DNA of 64,000 nt, from assembly GCF_006346325.1 (NCBI RefSeq), contig NZ_VDYR01000001.1, positions 1,116,001 through 1,180,000 of the forward strand. Direction: 5' to 3'. Origin of the DNA: Sphingomonas japonica (lineage in GTDB: Bacteria > Pseudomonadota > Alphaproteobacteria > Sphingomonadales > Sphingomonadaceae). Below the pieces are notes generated by a model. It saw only the letters and a list, made by a program, of their open reading frames with translations. It was not told the DNA's origin and did no database searches. This document shows, one piece after another, positions 10,545 to 18,372 of this stretch (the first letter of the stretch is position 1; the number at the start of each line of letters is the position of its first letter). The position numbers and the translations under genes were made by a program.

Positions 10545-13265
10545 CTAGAGTGCGGCGCTGATCCCGACCGAGAATACGCGGCCAAGCCGATAGCGGTTGT
10601 TGAACACTTCCGTTTCGTCATCGAACGTCTGCGATTCGCGATATTCGGTGCCGGTCAGGTTGCGGCCTTCGAACTTGATCTCGAAATTGGCACCGCCGAC
10701 TTCGAACCCCTGCCGTGCGACGACGTCGAGCCGAATGCCCGGCGTCTCGATCAGGTCGGGCAAGCGCACGCCGTCGGCGACCGGGCCGCGATTGGTCACG
10801 CGCTCACTGGCATAGTTGAACAGCAGCGTCAGCTGCGACAGCGTCTCGGTATCCTCGATGCCGATCTGGGCATTAACGACATGATCCGACTGCCCCGTCA
10901 GCGGCGCGCCGTCGCGGAACAAAAGGTTAGCCGCCTGGAAGGTGTCGTTGATCGGGCTCGACACCAGTTCGTCGCCGATTTTGATCTCCGACTGGGTGTA
11001 GGTGTAGTTGGCGAGCAGCAACAGCCGCCGCGTCGCGAACAGATCGCCGCCTAGGAAATCGAGCGGGATGTACTTCTGGGCTTCGATCTCGGCGCCGTAC
11101 AGTTCGGCTTCGGGCGCGTTCGAAAAGCCGGTCTGGATCGATTCGCCGCCGCCGGGCAGGAACGCGATCTGCTCGATCGGATTGTCGATCTTCTTGTAGA
11201 AGCCGGCCAGCGTGAAGCGCTGATCGCGACCGAAGAACCATTCGTACCGCGCTTCGGCATTAATGAGTTCCGAATCGACGAGGTTCGGGTTGCCATAGAA
11301 CAGCCGGTCGGATTCATAATCGCGATAGACCTGCCGTGCCAGCTCGCGGAACTGCGGTCGGGCGATCGTCTTCGATCCGTGCAGGCGCAGCTGCATGTCC
11401 TCGGCAAAATTCCAGGTCATCGTTGCCGCGGGCAGGAAATAGTCGTTGGCGATGGACGTCGGCGTGATGTCGGTGCCGGTCCCGGTCGGATCGGGATTGA
11501 CCGTTTCGGTCGCATCTTCATAGCGCACGCCCGCGGTCAGCCGGACGCCGTCGAGCAACTCCGCCTCGGCCTGCACATAGCCCGCGTTGACGGTCAGTTC
11601 GGCTTCGTACAGCGGCGCATTGCCCGCTGCACCGCCGAAGGTCGAAGTGTTCGACAGGACGATGCCGTTCTGCTGGATCGAGAAGTCGGACAGCAGATAG
11701 TCGGGCCGCAGCTGCTGCTGCGCCAGATCGAGGTTGTTGGCCAGATACTGGAACGAGAAGAACGACGACTGGCGATCCGTGTCGGTATAGGCATAGCCCG
11801 CCGACAGCGTTACCGGACGGCCGAAATCGAATTCGTCGCTGACATCGGCGTTGCCCGACCAGATATCCTCGTTGAGGTCGCTGAATGCCACCGTCGCCGA
11901 GTTGTTGGTGAGGTTGTTGGTATAGTCGCCAACCAGCACATTGTAGGTGTAGCGGAAGAAGCGCTCGTAGGGCGACTTGCGCTTGGTGTTGGCATAGGCG
12001 CCGCGCAGGTCGAGGTCGAACCCGCCAAATTCGAATTCGCCGACCAGCTGCGACGTGAACAGCTGTCGCTCGAACCAGTTGGTGTTCTGTTCGATAAATG
12101 GCTGGACGCCGTCCGGAGTGGCCGGCGTGTTGGCGCCCGTGCCCGCACCCAGCCGACCCTGCTTGAGCGTGTCGTGGACATAGACGTTGGTGAAGCGGAT
12201 GCGCTGCTCGCCGAACTCGAGCCCGGTACCCAGCAGGCCGTTCACCAGGAGGCGGTTGTCGGTCAGCACGGTGCGAAAATCGCGGGCGATCTGGCCGTCC
12301 GCCGACACTGACGTTTGCTGGATCGCATCGCGCGTGCGCCAGCTGTTGCTGAGGCCACCGGCGGCGATGAAGCCGAGCCGCGACGAATCGCCGATGTCGA
12401 ACGAGGTGCCGCCGCTCAATTCGCCCGACCAGTTCGCCGGGATATGGAAATTGCTCTCCAGCAGCGTGGTCGGCGCGTTCGACAGTTGCCCGATCAGCGT
12501 CGGATCGGTGACGTTGGTACCGGCATTGCCCGCATCCTTGATGAAGCCCGGGACAGTCCGCTCGCCATCGTCATAGCCGAACACGTCGGCGCTGCCGCCG
12601 TCATAGACATAGCCGAGTTCGCTGGTGGTGACGGTGTCGAAAGCGACGGATCCGCCGACCTGAAGAAAGCTCTCCTCGGGCACGGCACGAGTCGTCAGGT
12701 TGATGACGCCGCCGCCGAATTCGCCGGCATAGTTGGCGGAATAGCTCTTTTGCACCAGCGCCGAGGCGACGATGTTGGTGGGGAAGATATCGAGCGGCAC
12801 GACGCGGCGCAGCGGCTCGGGGCTCGGCAGCGGTGATCCGTTGAGCAGCGACGACGAATAGCGATCGCCGAGCCCGCGGACATAGACGAAGCCGTTGCCG
12901 ACGACGCTCAACCCCGTCACGCGCTGCAATGCGCCGGCGATGTCGCCCTCGCCGGTGCGCGCGATGTCCTCGGTCGAAAGCACCTGAACGACCTGCGGCG
13001 TCGAACGCACGACATTGGGGATGTTACGGCCGATGACGACGATGTCCTCGCCATAGTCGTCGCCCGCGCCGGGTGCGGAGACCTCGACCTCCTGCTCGGT
13101 CACCGGGTCTTCGGTCGGCGACACTTGATCGACGGGCGTATCGCCGCCGGCATCGGGGCTGACGGTCGAGGACGCAGGAGGCGTCGTGGTCTGGGCAAGC
13201 GCGGCAGGCGCGACGAAGACCGTCGTGCCCATCAGCAGGCTTGCGAATGCGAGGCTCTTTTTCAT
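10545..13265 (-). CDS. TonB-dependent outer-membrane receptor
   Basis: 906 aa from ATG 13265. Signal peptide (MKKSLAFASLLMGTTVFVAP...ALAQ), low-complexity Thr/Pro/Asp linker, a TonB-box-like EDIVVIG near residue 78, then a plug domain (STEDIARTGEGDIAGALQRV, YVRGLGDRYSSSLLNG, GEFGGGVINLTTRAVP) and a 22-strand-type barrel ending in FSVGISAAL, with terminal hydrophobic residues expected of barrel proteins. Energised uptake of an unknown ligand. It follows the surface lipoprotein gene in the same orientation after a 93-nt gap carrying a long hairpin, so the two are probably one unit under the upstream Pho-box-like element. The ligand is therefore likely phosphate-related (inference). Confidence 0.92.
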   Translation of the reverse strand: MKKSLAFASLLMGTTVFVAPAALAQTTTPPASSTVSPDAGGDTPVDQVSPTEDPVTEQEVEVSAPGAGDDYGEDIVVIGRNIPNVVRSTPQVVQVLSTEDIARTGEGDIAGALQRVTGLSVVGNGFVYVRGLGDRYSSSLLNGSPLPSPEPLRRVVPLDIFPTNIVASALVQKSYSANYAGEFGGGVINLTTRAVPEESFLQVGGSVAFDTVTTSELGYVYDGGSADVFGYDDGERTVPGFIKDAGNAGTNVTDPTLIGQLSNAPTTLLESNFHIPANWSGELSGGTSFDIGDSSRLGFIAAGGLSNSWRTRDAIQQTSVSADGQIARDFRTVLTDNRLLVNGLLGTGLEFGEQRIRFTNVYVHDTLKQGRLGAGTGANTPATPDGVQPFIEQNTNWFERQLFTSQLVGEFEFGGFDLDLRGAYANTKRKSPYERFFRYTYNVLVGDYTNNLTNNSATVAFSDLNEDIWSGNADVSDEFDFGRPVTLSAGYAYTDTDRQSSFFSFQYLANNLDLAQQQLRPDYLLSDFSIQQNGIVLSNTSTFGGAAGNAPLYEAELTVNAGYVQAEAELLDGVRLTAGVRYEDATETVNPDPTGTGTDITPTSIANDYFLPAATMTWNFAEDMQLRLHGSKTIARPQFRELARQVYRDYESDRLFYGNPNLVDSELINAEARYEWFFGRDQRFTLAGFYKKIDNPIEQIAFLPGGGESIQTGFSNAPEAELYGAEIEAQKYIPLDFLGGDLFATRRLLLLANYTYTQSEIKIGDELVSSPINDTFQAANLLFRDGAPLTGQSDHVVNAQIGIEDTETLSQLTLLFNYASERVTNRGPVADGVRLPDLIETPGIRLDVVARQGFEVGGANFEIKFEGRNLTGTEYRESQTFDDETEVFNNRYRLGRVFSVGISAAL

Positions 13266-13305
13266 GGCAAGGCTTCCGAAATCAGGGGGTCGGTCTAACG
13301 CGAAA

Positions 13306-13344
13306 GCCGCGGGGAAAAGGGGTTTTCGCCCTTTTCCCCGCGGC
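13306..13344 (-). other. 15-bp perfect hairpin between lipoprotein and TonB receptor genes
   Basis: GCCGCGGGGAAAAGG (13306-13320) and its exact reverse complement (13330-13344) enclose a 9-nt loop. On the minus strand the stem is followed by only TTTCGCG, so full termination is doubtful. It lies 14 nt after the lipoprotein stop and 40 nt before the receptor start, and could act as a partial terminator or as a 3'-end stabiliser that sets different levels of the two products. Confidence 0.75.
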
Positions 13345-13358
13345 CTCATGCGTGTGCC

Positions 13359-14951
13359 TTACGTGCTCGGGACCGCGGTGCAGTCGCCGCTGGTCGCGCC
13401 GAAGTTTCCGCGGTTCGAGTTGCAAGTCCAGCCCTGATACCAGGTGTCGTCAGGACCGGAGATCGCGCCGATATAGCTCGTCTGGACGAAGAAATTCGCA
13501 TTTCCGTCGAGCGTGCGGGCATCGAACGGGGTGACCGCCAGCGCCGCGGTATTGGGCAGATAGGTGCCCGTCAGGCCGGCAGCGTTGGTCCCGTTGGTGA
13601 CGTTGTTGGTGCCGGCGTTGACCACCGCGGCCTGCTCGGCATTGGTGACCGTCACATCGCTCTGCGTCGTCTCGGCCGACAGCGGCGTGCACGCGAAGTA
13701 GATCGAGTCGAACGTCGGCGGTCCGTTTTCCTGCAGGTCGGGGTTGGCAGGACGGATCGTCGACTTGCCGCCATTGTCGGTCGTGCCGGCCACGATGTTG
13801 AGGCATGGCAGCGACGACGACAGGATGCCGTTGGCAAATGCGAAGTCGGCACCACCGCGCAGGCGCAGCGCCGCGTTGGTGACCTGGTTGGTGTTGACGA
13901 AGGTGAAGTTGGCGATCCGGCCGAACTGACGCGGCTGCGTGTCCTCGTTGCCGTTCGAATCGATCTCCATGACGTAGTTGTCGGTCTGGGTGTTGTTCGG
14001 CTTCTGGAGCACCAGCGCAAACTGGATAAACCCGCGCCAGCCCACATCGGTATCCAAGCTGTCGTCATCGGCGCCGGTGATCACCAGATACTTGGCGTTG
14101 ACCGTGCCGCCGAACACCTCGATGCCATCGTCCGAGCTGTTATGGACCTGGATGTTTTCAAGCGTCGTGCCCGATCCGACACCGCCGGTGGTCAGCCCCT
14201 GCAGCTCGTTGCCTTCCGAAATCTGAGTGCCCGAATAGCGGATCTGGACATAGCGCATCACGCCCGAGCTGTCGCCGGCAGTGGCGCCGCCGTACAGCGC
14301 GTTGCCGGTACCTTCGACGACGTTCTCGCAATTGACCGATCCCCCCGGAACCGTCGCCTGGCAGTTCGAGATCGGAGCGCGGCCGGCGAGGATAACGCCG
14401 CCCCACAGGCCCTGGCTGTCGTCGGTGACGTTGCCGGTCAGGTTGTCCTGCGCGGTGAAGATGATCGGCGCGGTCTCGGTGCCTTCGGCATTGATCGTCG
14501 ATCCGCGATTGACGACTAGGAAGTCGTTTGCGGCGTTGGTCGTATTGGCAAACAGCACCACGCCCGGTTCGATCGTCAGGCTACCCGCCTGCCCGCCCGT
14601 ACCCGCGCCGCCGCGATCGACACCGACGTCCACGCGGCCATTGATCTGATACGCGGTACCGGCGCGCGCCGGCAGCGTCAGGTTGCTGATCAGCGTCGGC
14701 AGACGGCATGAGCGGAAATTGCCGACGGTGCCGACATCGGTGGTGCCGCTGGGGCAATCCGCCGCGGGCTGACCCGGCGTGTCGGTGGGAGTGGGGGTCG
14801 GCGTCGGCGCCGGGGTCGGTGCGGGCGTGCCCGGGACAACGATGACCCCCTCACCCGGCGAAGCGACGCTCGACGCGCCATCGCATGCGCTGAGCGCGGC
14901 GCCGGCGGCGCTGGTGAGCAGGATGAGGCTGAGGCGTTTGAAGTCGGCCAT
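13359..14951 (-). CDS. Large surface lipoprotein, beta-helix-like, ElpS-type candidate
   Basis: 530 aa. Lipoprotein signal with lipobox LSAC (Cys ~23), then a Pro/Thr linker (TPAPTPAPTPTPTPTDTP), then a body rich in Gly, Asn, Thr and Val with repeated short strands and phrases such as LTIEPGVVLFANT, PIIFTAQD, SQGLWGGVILAGRAPI and ENIQVHNSSDDGIEVFGGTV, which suggest a right-handed parallel beta-helix. Six or so cysteines could form disulfides. No catalytic signature was recognised. From memory, Caulobacter crescentus has a phosphate-starvation-induced surface lipoprotein (ElpS) of comparable genetic setting; homology is not verified here. The start is 106 nt from the nearest Pho-box heptamer. 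Confidence 0.75.
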   Translation of the reverse strand: MADFKRLSLILLTSAAGAALSACDGASSVASPGEGVIVVPGTPAPTPAPTPTPTPTDTPGQPAADCPSGTTDVGTVGNFRSCRLPTLISNLTLPARAGTAYQINGRVDVGVDRGGAGTGGQAGSLTIEPGVVLFANTTNAANDFLVVNRGSTINAEGTETAPIIFTAQDNLTGNVTDDSQGLWGGVILAGRAPISNCQATVPGGSVNCENVVEGTGNALYGGATAGDSSGVMRYVQIRYSGTQISEGNELQGLTTGGVGSGTTLENIQVHNSSDDGIEVFGGTVNAKYLVITGADDDSLDTDVGWRGFIQFALVLQKPNNTQTDNYVMEIDSNGNEDTQPRQFGRIANFTFVNTNQVTNAALRLRGGADFAFANGILSSSLPCLNIVAGTTDNGGKSTIRPANPDLQENGPPTFDSIYFACTPLSAETTQSDVTVTNAEQAAVVNAGTNNVTNGTNAAGLTGTYLPNTAALAVTPFDARTLDGNANFFVQTSYIGAISGPDDTWYQGWTCNSNRGNFGATSGDCTAVPST

Positions 14952-15056
14952 GAAAATCTCCGTTCCGGGTTTCCGGTTTGCGCTGGCGGGCAGGACTGCC
15001 CTTCGACCGACTCGGTTGTCCCCCTGTCGATCCCCAGCCCCCGCTAGAGGCCAAGC

Positions 15057-15107
15057 GTGACGGTTGGATGCCGTTTCCGGGACGGTTGCGTTACGGATGC
15101 GTGACGG
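15057..15107 (-). promoter_or_regulatory. Pho-box-like array of phased heptamers
   Basis: On the minus strand, CCGTCAC (15107-15101), CCGTAAC (15096-15090) and CCGTCCC (15085-15079) are spaced exactly 11 bp apart, and another CCGTCAC (15063-15057) lies two periods further. The PhoB box is built of CTGTCAT/C-like heptamers with 4-bp spacers, which is this geometry. It points toward the lipoprotein-TonB receptor genes. No strong -10 hexamer was identified. Confidence 0.6.
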
Positions 15108-15266
15108 AATGAAGACTCATGTTGCGTTTTGATGACGAGCGCCATGCGGCACGATGGGACCAGCCGATGTCTGTTGCATTGGCCGCGACAAGGGGATCCG
15201 CGGCAGTGCGCGACGTCGTGCGATCCATGCCGGCGAGACGGTCAGCCGCTGCTGCGAAAGACCATG

Positions 15267-15297
15267 AAAAAACCCGCCGGGATCGCTCCCAGGCGGG
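15267..15297 (-). terminator. Intrinsic terminator downstream of tRNA-Val
   Basis: Minus strand: CCCGCC-T-GGGA-GCGA-TCCC-GGCGGG followed by TTTTTT (15272-15267). Ten base pairs with one bulged T, a strong terminator 10 nt beyond the tRNA 3' end. Confidence 0.85.
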
Positions 15298-15306
15298 CCT
15301 GTGATC

Positions 15307-15381
15307 TGGTGGGCGCGGCAAGGATTGAACTTGCGACCCCACCCGTGTGAAGGGTGTGCTCTACCACTGAGCTACGCGCCC
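15307..15381 (-). tRNA. tRNA-Val (anticodon CAC)
   Basis: Complete cloverleaf on the minus strand: acceptor GGGCGCG/CGCGCCC, D arm GCTC/GAGC, anticodon arm CACCC-TTCACAC-GGGTG giving anticodon CAC (decodes GUG), T arm GCAAG-TTCAATC-CTTGC, discriminator A and an encoded CCA end. A terminator follows and the hup gene lies upstream. Confidence 0.96.
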
Positions 15382-15398
15382 GAAAACGGGAAGCGGGC

Positions 15399-15426
15399 GG
15401 ATAGACCGAAATGCTCCGGTCTGTCC
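15399..15426 (-). other. Hairpin between hup and tRNA-Val
   Basis: GGATAGACCG (15399-15408) pairs with CGGTCTGTCC (15417-15426) with one G-U position and an 8-nt loop. No T-run follows on the minus strand. It may mark the 3' end or a processing site of the hup mRNA. Confidence 0.4.
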
Positions 15427-15458
15427 AGCCCGCCAACCGTTCCGTCAGGTCCGTTCGA

Positions 15459-15731
15459 TCAGTTGACCGAATCCTTGAGGCCCTTGCCGGCCTTGAATTT
15501 GGGCTGGGTCGATGCCTTGATCGTCATCGGCTCGCCGGTACGCGGGTTGCGGCCGGTCGATGCCTTGCGCTTCGACACCGAAAAGGTTCCGAACCCGACG
15601 AGGCGGACTTCGTCACCCTTCTTGAGCGCGCCCGAAATCGAATCAAACACGGCCTCGACGGCCTTGCTTGCATCGCCCTTGGTCAGTCCCGAATGGTCAG
15701 CGACCTGCCCGATCAGCTCCTGCTTGTTCAT
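15459..15731 (-). CDS. HU-family DNA-binding protein
   Basis: 90-aa nucleoid protein. N-terminal MNKQELIGQVADHSGLTKGD and the DNA-binding arm region GFGTFSVSKRKASTGRNPRTGE, including the conserved Arg-Asn-Pro tip, are typical of HU-beta. Dimers bend and compact DNA. It lies directly downstream of lon, an arrangement shared with many Proteobacteria (lon-hupB), but with its own promoter candidate in the 143-nt gap. Confidence 0.95.
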   Translation of the reverse strand: MNKQELIGQVADHSGLTKGDASKAVEAVFDSISGALKKGDEVRLVGFGTFSVSKRKASTGRNPRTGEPMTIKASTQPKFKAGKGLKDSVN

Positions 15732-15775
15732 AACCCTCTTAACCCCTGTTATTGTTGCACTAGGAATGAATTTGG

Positions 15776-15815
15776 ACTCGCGGCCTCACGCCGGTGCGAC
15801 AGTAAGGCCGCGAGT
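15776..15815. repeat. 11-bp inverted repeat in the hup promoter region
   Basis: ACTCGCGGCCT (15776-15786) and AGGCCGCGAGT (15805-15815), separated by 18 bp. The right arm overlaps the candidate -10 region and the left arm would fall in the leader, so it looks more like an operator than an RNA hairpin. Confidence 0.6.
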
Positions 15816-15829
15816 TTTCCGCATGTCAA
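15801..15829 (-). promoter_or_regulatory. Candidate sigma-70 promoter of hup
   Basis: Minus strand TTGACA (15829-15824), 17-bp spacer, CTTACT (15806-15801). The -35 is perfect and the -10 is weak. Predicted start about 60 nt upstream of the hup ATG. Confidence 0.45.
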
Positions 15830-15833
15830 AGGG

Positions 15834-15857
15834 ATTCCGCCCTTTTTGCGGCAGAAT
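15834..15857 (-). terminator. Weak terminator-like hairpin after lon
   Basis: ATTCTGCC and GGCGGAAT pair around a GCAAAAAG loop on the minus strand, 17 nt past the lon stop, but only CCCTTT follows. May lower read-through from lon into hup. Confidence 0.35.
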
Positions 15858-15874
15858 GACGGGATTTGCCCGCT

Positions 15875-18271
15875 TCAGTGCCGCATCGGCTCGCTCAGTC
15901 CCGAAACGGGATGGATCGGCTGCGCGGCCAGTTCGTCGGCATCGGTCCAGTCGATCGCGGTGAGCTCGCTGGTCAGTGCCAGCTTGAGCACTTCGTCGAC
16001 ATGGCTCACCGAAACGATGGTCAGGCCGTCGCGGATCGTCGCCGGAATGTCGGCAAGATCCTTCTCGTTCTCCGCCGGGATCAGCACGGTAGTGATGCCG
16101 CCGCGCAGCGCTGCGAGCAGCTTTTCCTTGAGGCCGCCGATCGGCAGCACGCGCCCCCGCAGCGTCACTTCGCCGGTCATCGCGATGTCGCGGCGCACCG
16201 GCACGCCGGTAAGGGTCGATACGATCGCGGTGACGATGCCGATGCCTGCCGACGGACCGTCCTTCGGCACCGCGCCTTCGGGCAGATGGATGTGGATGTC
16301 CTTGCGCGCGAACAGGCTCGGCTTGATGCCATAGGAGGGTGAGCGCGCCTTGACGAAGCTGAACGCGGTCTCGATCGATTCCTTCATCACGTCGCCGAGC
16401 TTGCCGGTGACCTTCGCCGCGCCCTTGCCCGGCACCGTGACTCCCTCGATCGTCAACAGCTCGCCGCCGACCTCGGTCCAGGCCAGCCCGGTAACCGCGC
16501 CGATCTGATGCTCCTCCTCGCCGATTCCGAAGCGGTATTTGCGCACGCCCGCAAACTCACCGAGATTGTCCGGGGTTACGGTGACGCTTTCGGCCTTACC
16601 CTCGAGGATGCGGCGCAATGCCTTGCGCGCGAGCTTGGCGATCTCGCGCTCGAGCGTGCGCACACCGGCCTCGCGCGTGTAATAGCGGATCAGGTCGCGC
16701 AGCCCGGCATTGGTGAGTTCGAACTCGCCGTCCTTGAGGCCATGGGCCTCGAACTGCTTGGCGATCAGGTGGCGCTCGGCGATCTCGACCTTCTCATCCT
16801 CGGTATAGCCCTCCAGCCGGATGATCTCCATCCGGTCGAGCAGCGGCTGCGGCAGGTTGAGCGTGTTGGCGGTGCACACGAACATCACGTCGGACAGGTC
16901 GACGTCGATCTCCAGATAATGGTCCTGGAATTTCGCATTCTGCTCGGGGTCGAGCACTTCGAGCAATGCCGACGCCGGATCGCCCCTGAAATCCTGACCG
17001 AGCTTGTCGATCTCGTCGAGCAGGAACAGCGGATTGCTGGTTCCCGCCTTTTTGAGGTTGGTGACGACCTTGCCCGGAAGCGAGCCGATATAGGTGCGGC
17101 GATGGCCTCGGATTTCGGCCTCGTCGCGCACGCCGCCCAGCGACTGGCGAATGAACTCGCGCCCGGTCGCCCGCGCGATCGATTTGCCCAATGACGTCTT
17201 GCCGACGCCGGGCGGGCCGACCAGGCACAGGATCGGGCCTTTCAGCTTGTTGGTGCGCGTCTGCACCGCCAGATATTCGACGATCCGGTCCTTGACCTTC
17301 TCGAGCGCGTAATGCTCCTCGTCGAGCACGCGTTCGGCCTCGACCAGGTCCTTTTTCAGCTTCGACTTCTTGCCCCACGGCAGACCCAGCAGCACGTCGA
17401 GATAGTTGCGCACCACCGTCGCCTCGGCAGACATCGGTGCCATCGTCTTGAGCTTCTTGAGCTCGGCAGTCGCCTTAGTCTTGGCTTCCTTCGACAGCTT
17501 CAATGTCGCGATCTTCTGCGTCAGCTCGGCGATCTCGTCGCCGTCGCCCGACTCGCTCTCATTGCCCAGCTCGCGCTGGATCGCCTTCAATTGCTCGTTT
17601 AGATAATATTCGCGCTGGGTCTTCTCCATCTGGCGCTTGACGCGGCTGCGGATCTTCTTCTCGACCTGCAACACGCCCAGTTCGCCCTCCATGAAGGCGA
17701 ACACCATTTCGAGCCGCTTGCCGGCATCGACCTCGACCAGCAGCGATTGCTTGTCGGCGACCTTGACCGCGATGTTGGCGGCGACCGCGTCGGCCAGCCG
17801 CGAGGCGTCGTCGAGTTCGGCCAGCTGGACCGCGGTTTCCGACGGCAGCTTGCGGTTGAGCTTGGCATAGTTCTCGAACTGGTCGATCACCGATCGCATC
17901 AGCGCGGCTGCTTCCGGCGTGTCGCCGCCGCGCTCCTCGACGGGATCGACCTTCGCGGTCAGATGGCCTTCGCTGGCATCCAGCTCGGCGATCGACGCGC
18001 GCTCCTTGCCCGCGACCAGCACCCGTACGGTGCCGTCCGGCAGCTTGAGCATCTGCATCACCTCGGCGGTGACGCCGATATCGTAAAGATCATCGCGGCC
18101 AGGATCGTCGTTGCCGGGATCGAGCTGCGCGACGAGAAAGATTTCCTTGTCGTCCGCCATCGCCGCTTCGAGCGCGCCGACCGATTTGTCGCGGCCGACG
18201 AACAGCGGCACGATCATGTGCGGGAACACGACGATGTCGCGCAGCGGAAGGACGGGATAGGTCTGCTTCAT
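15875..18271 (-). CDS. lon: ATP-dependent protease Lon
   Basis: 798-aa cytoplasmic AAA+ serine protease. N-terminal LON substrate-binding domain begins [20 protein letters not shown]; Walker [14 protein letters not shown] near residue 355, Walker [11 protein letters not shown] about 60 residues later, and the Ser-Lys dyad in [10 protein letters not shown] (Ser ~676) and [10 protein letters not shown] (Lys ~718). GGAG lies five bases before the ATG. It degrades misfolded and regulatory proteins. The upstream 101-bp region is shared with the divergent M1 peptidase gene; no clear heat-shock sigma-32 promoter was seen. Confidence 0.97.
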   Translation of the reverse strand: MKQTYPVLPLRDIVVFPHMIVPLFVGRDKSVGALEAAMADDKEIFLVAQLDPGNDDPGRDDLYDIGVTAEVMQMLKLPDGTVRVLVAGKERASIAELDASEGHLTAKVDPVEERGGDTPEAAALMRSVIDQFENYAKLNRKLPSETAVQLAELDDASRLADAVAANIAVKVADKQSLLVEVDAGKRLEMVFAFMEGELGVLQVEKKIRSRVKRQMEKTQREYYLNEQLKAIQRELGNESESGDGDEIAELTQKIATLKLSKEAKTKATAELKKLKTMAPMSAEATVVRNYLDVLLGLPWGKKSKLKKDLVEAERVLDEEHYALEKVKDRIVEYLAVQTRTNKLKGPILCLVGPPGVGKTSLGKSIARATGREFIRQSLGGVRDEAEIRGHRRTYIGSLPGKVVTNLKKAGTSNPLFLLDEIDKLGQDFRGDPASALLEVLDPEQNAKFQDHYLEIDVDLSDVMFVCTANTLNLPQPLLDRMEIIRLEGYTEDEKVEIAERHLIAKQFEAHGLKDGEFELTNAGLRDLIRYYTREAGVRTLEREIAKLARKALRRILEGKAESVTVTPDNLGEFAGVRKYRFGIGEEEHQIGAVTGLAWTEVGGELLTIEGVTVPGKGAAKVTGKLGDVMKESIETAFSFVKARSPSYGIKPSLFARKDIHIHLPEGAVPKDGPSAGIGIVTAIVSTLTGVPVRRDIAMTGEVTLRGRVLPIGGLKEKLLAALRGGITTVLIPAENEKDLADIPATIRDGLTIVSVSHVDEVLKLALTSELTAIDWTDADELAAQPIHPVSGLSEPMRH

Positions 18272-18306
18272 GGATACTCCGGTGCCCGTTGCGGGCGGTT
18301 ACCGAC

Positions 18307-18336
18307 TGTATATGGTGACAGCGCGGCGTGCATCAA
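18307..18336 (-). promoter_or_regulatory. Candidate promoter of lon
   Basis: Minus strand TTGATG (18336-18331), 18-bp spacer, TATACA (18312-18307), about 36 nt upstream of the lon ATG. It lies in the divergent intergenic region with the M1 peptidase gene. Confidence 0.4.
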
Positions 18337-18372
18337 TCGTCAACGCTGTGGTCGGTCGGACGGGGGAACCAG

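Larger units (their letters stand above)
14952..15306. other. Intergenic stretch between lipoprotein gene and tRNA-Val
   Basis: No gene is supported here. It holds the lipoprotein promoter region with phased heptamers (15057-15107) and the terminator of the tRNA-Val transcript (15267-15297). The stretch 15108-15266 shows nothing convincing. Confidence 0.6.

Noticed and set aside
14760-14835. GT-rich short tandem pattern near the lipoprotein N-terminus
   Set aside because: Codon repeat for the Pro/Thr linker of the lipoprotein; no independent element.
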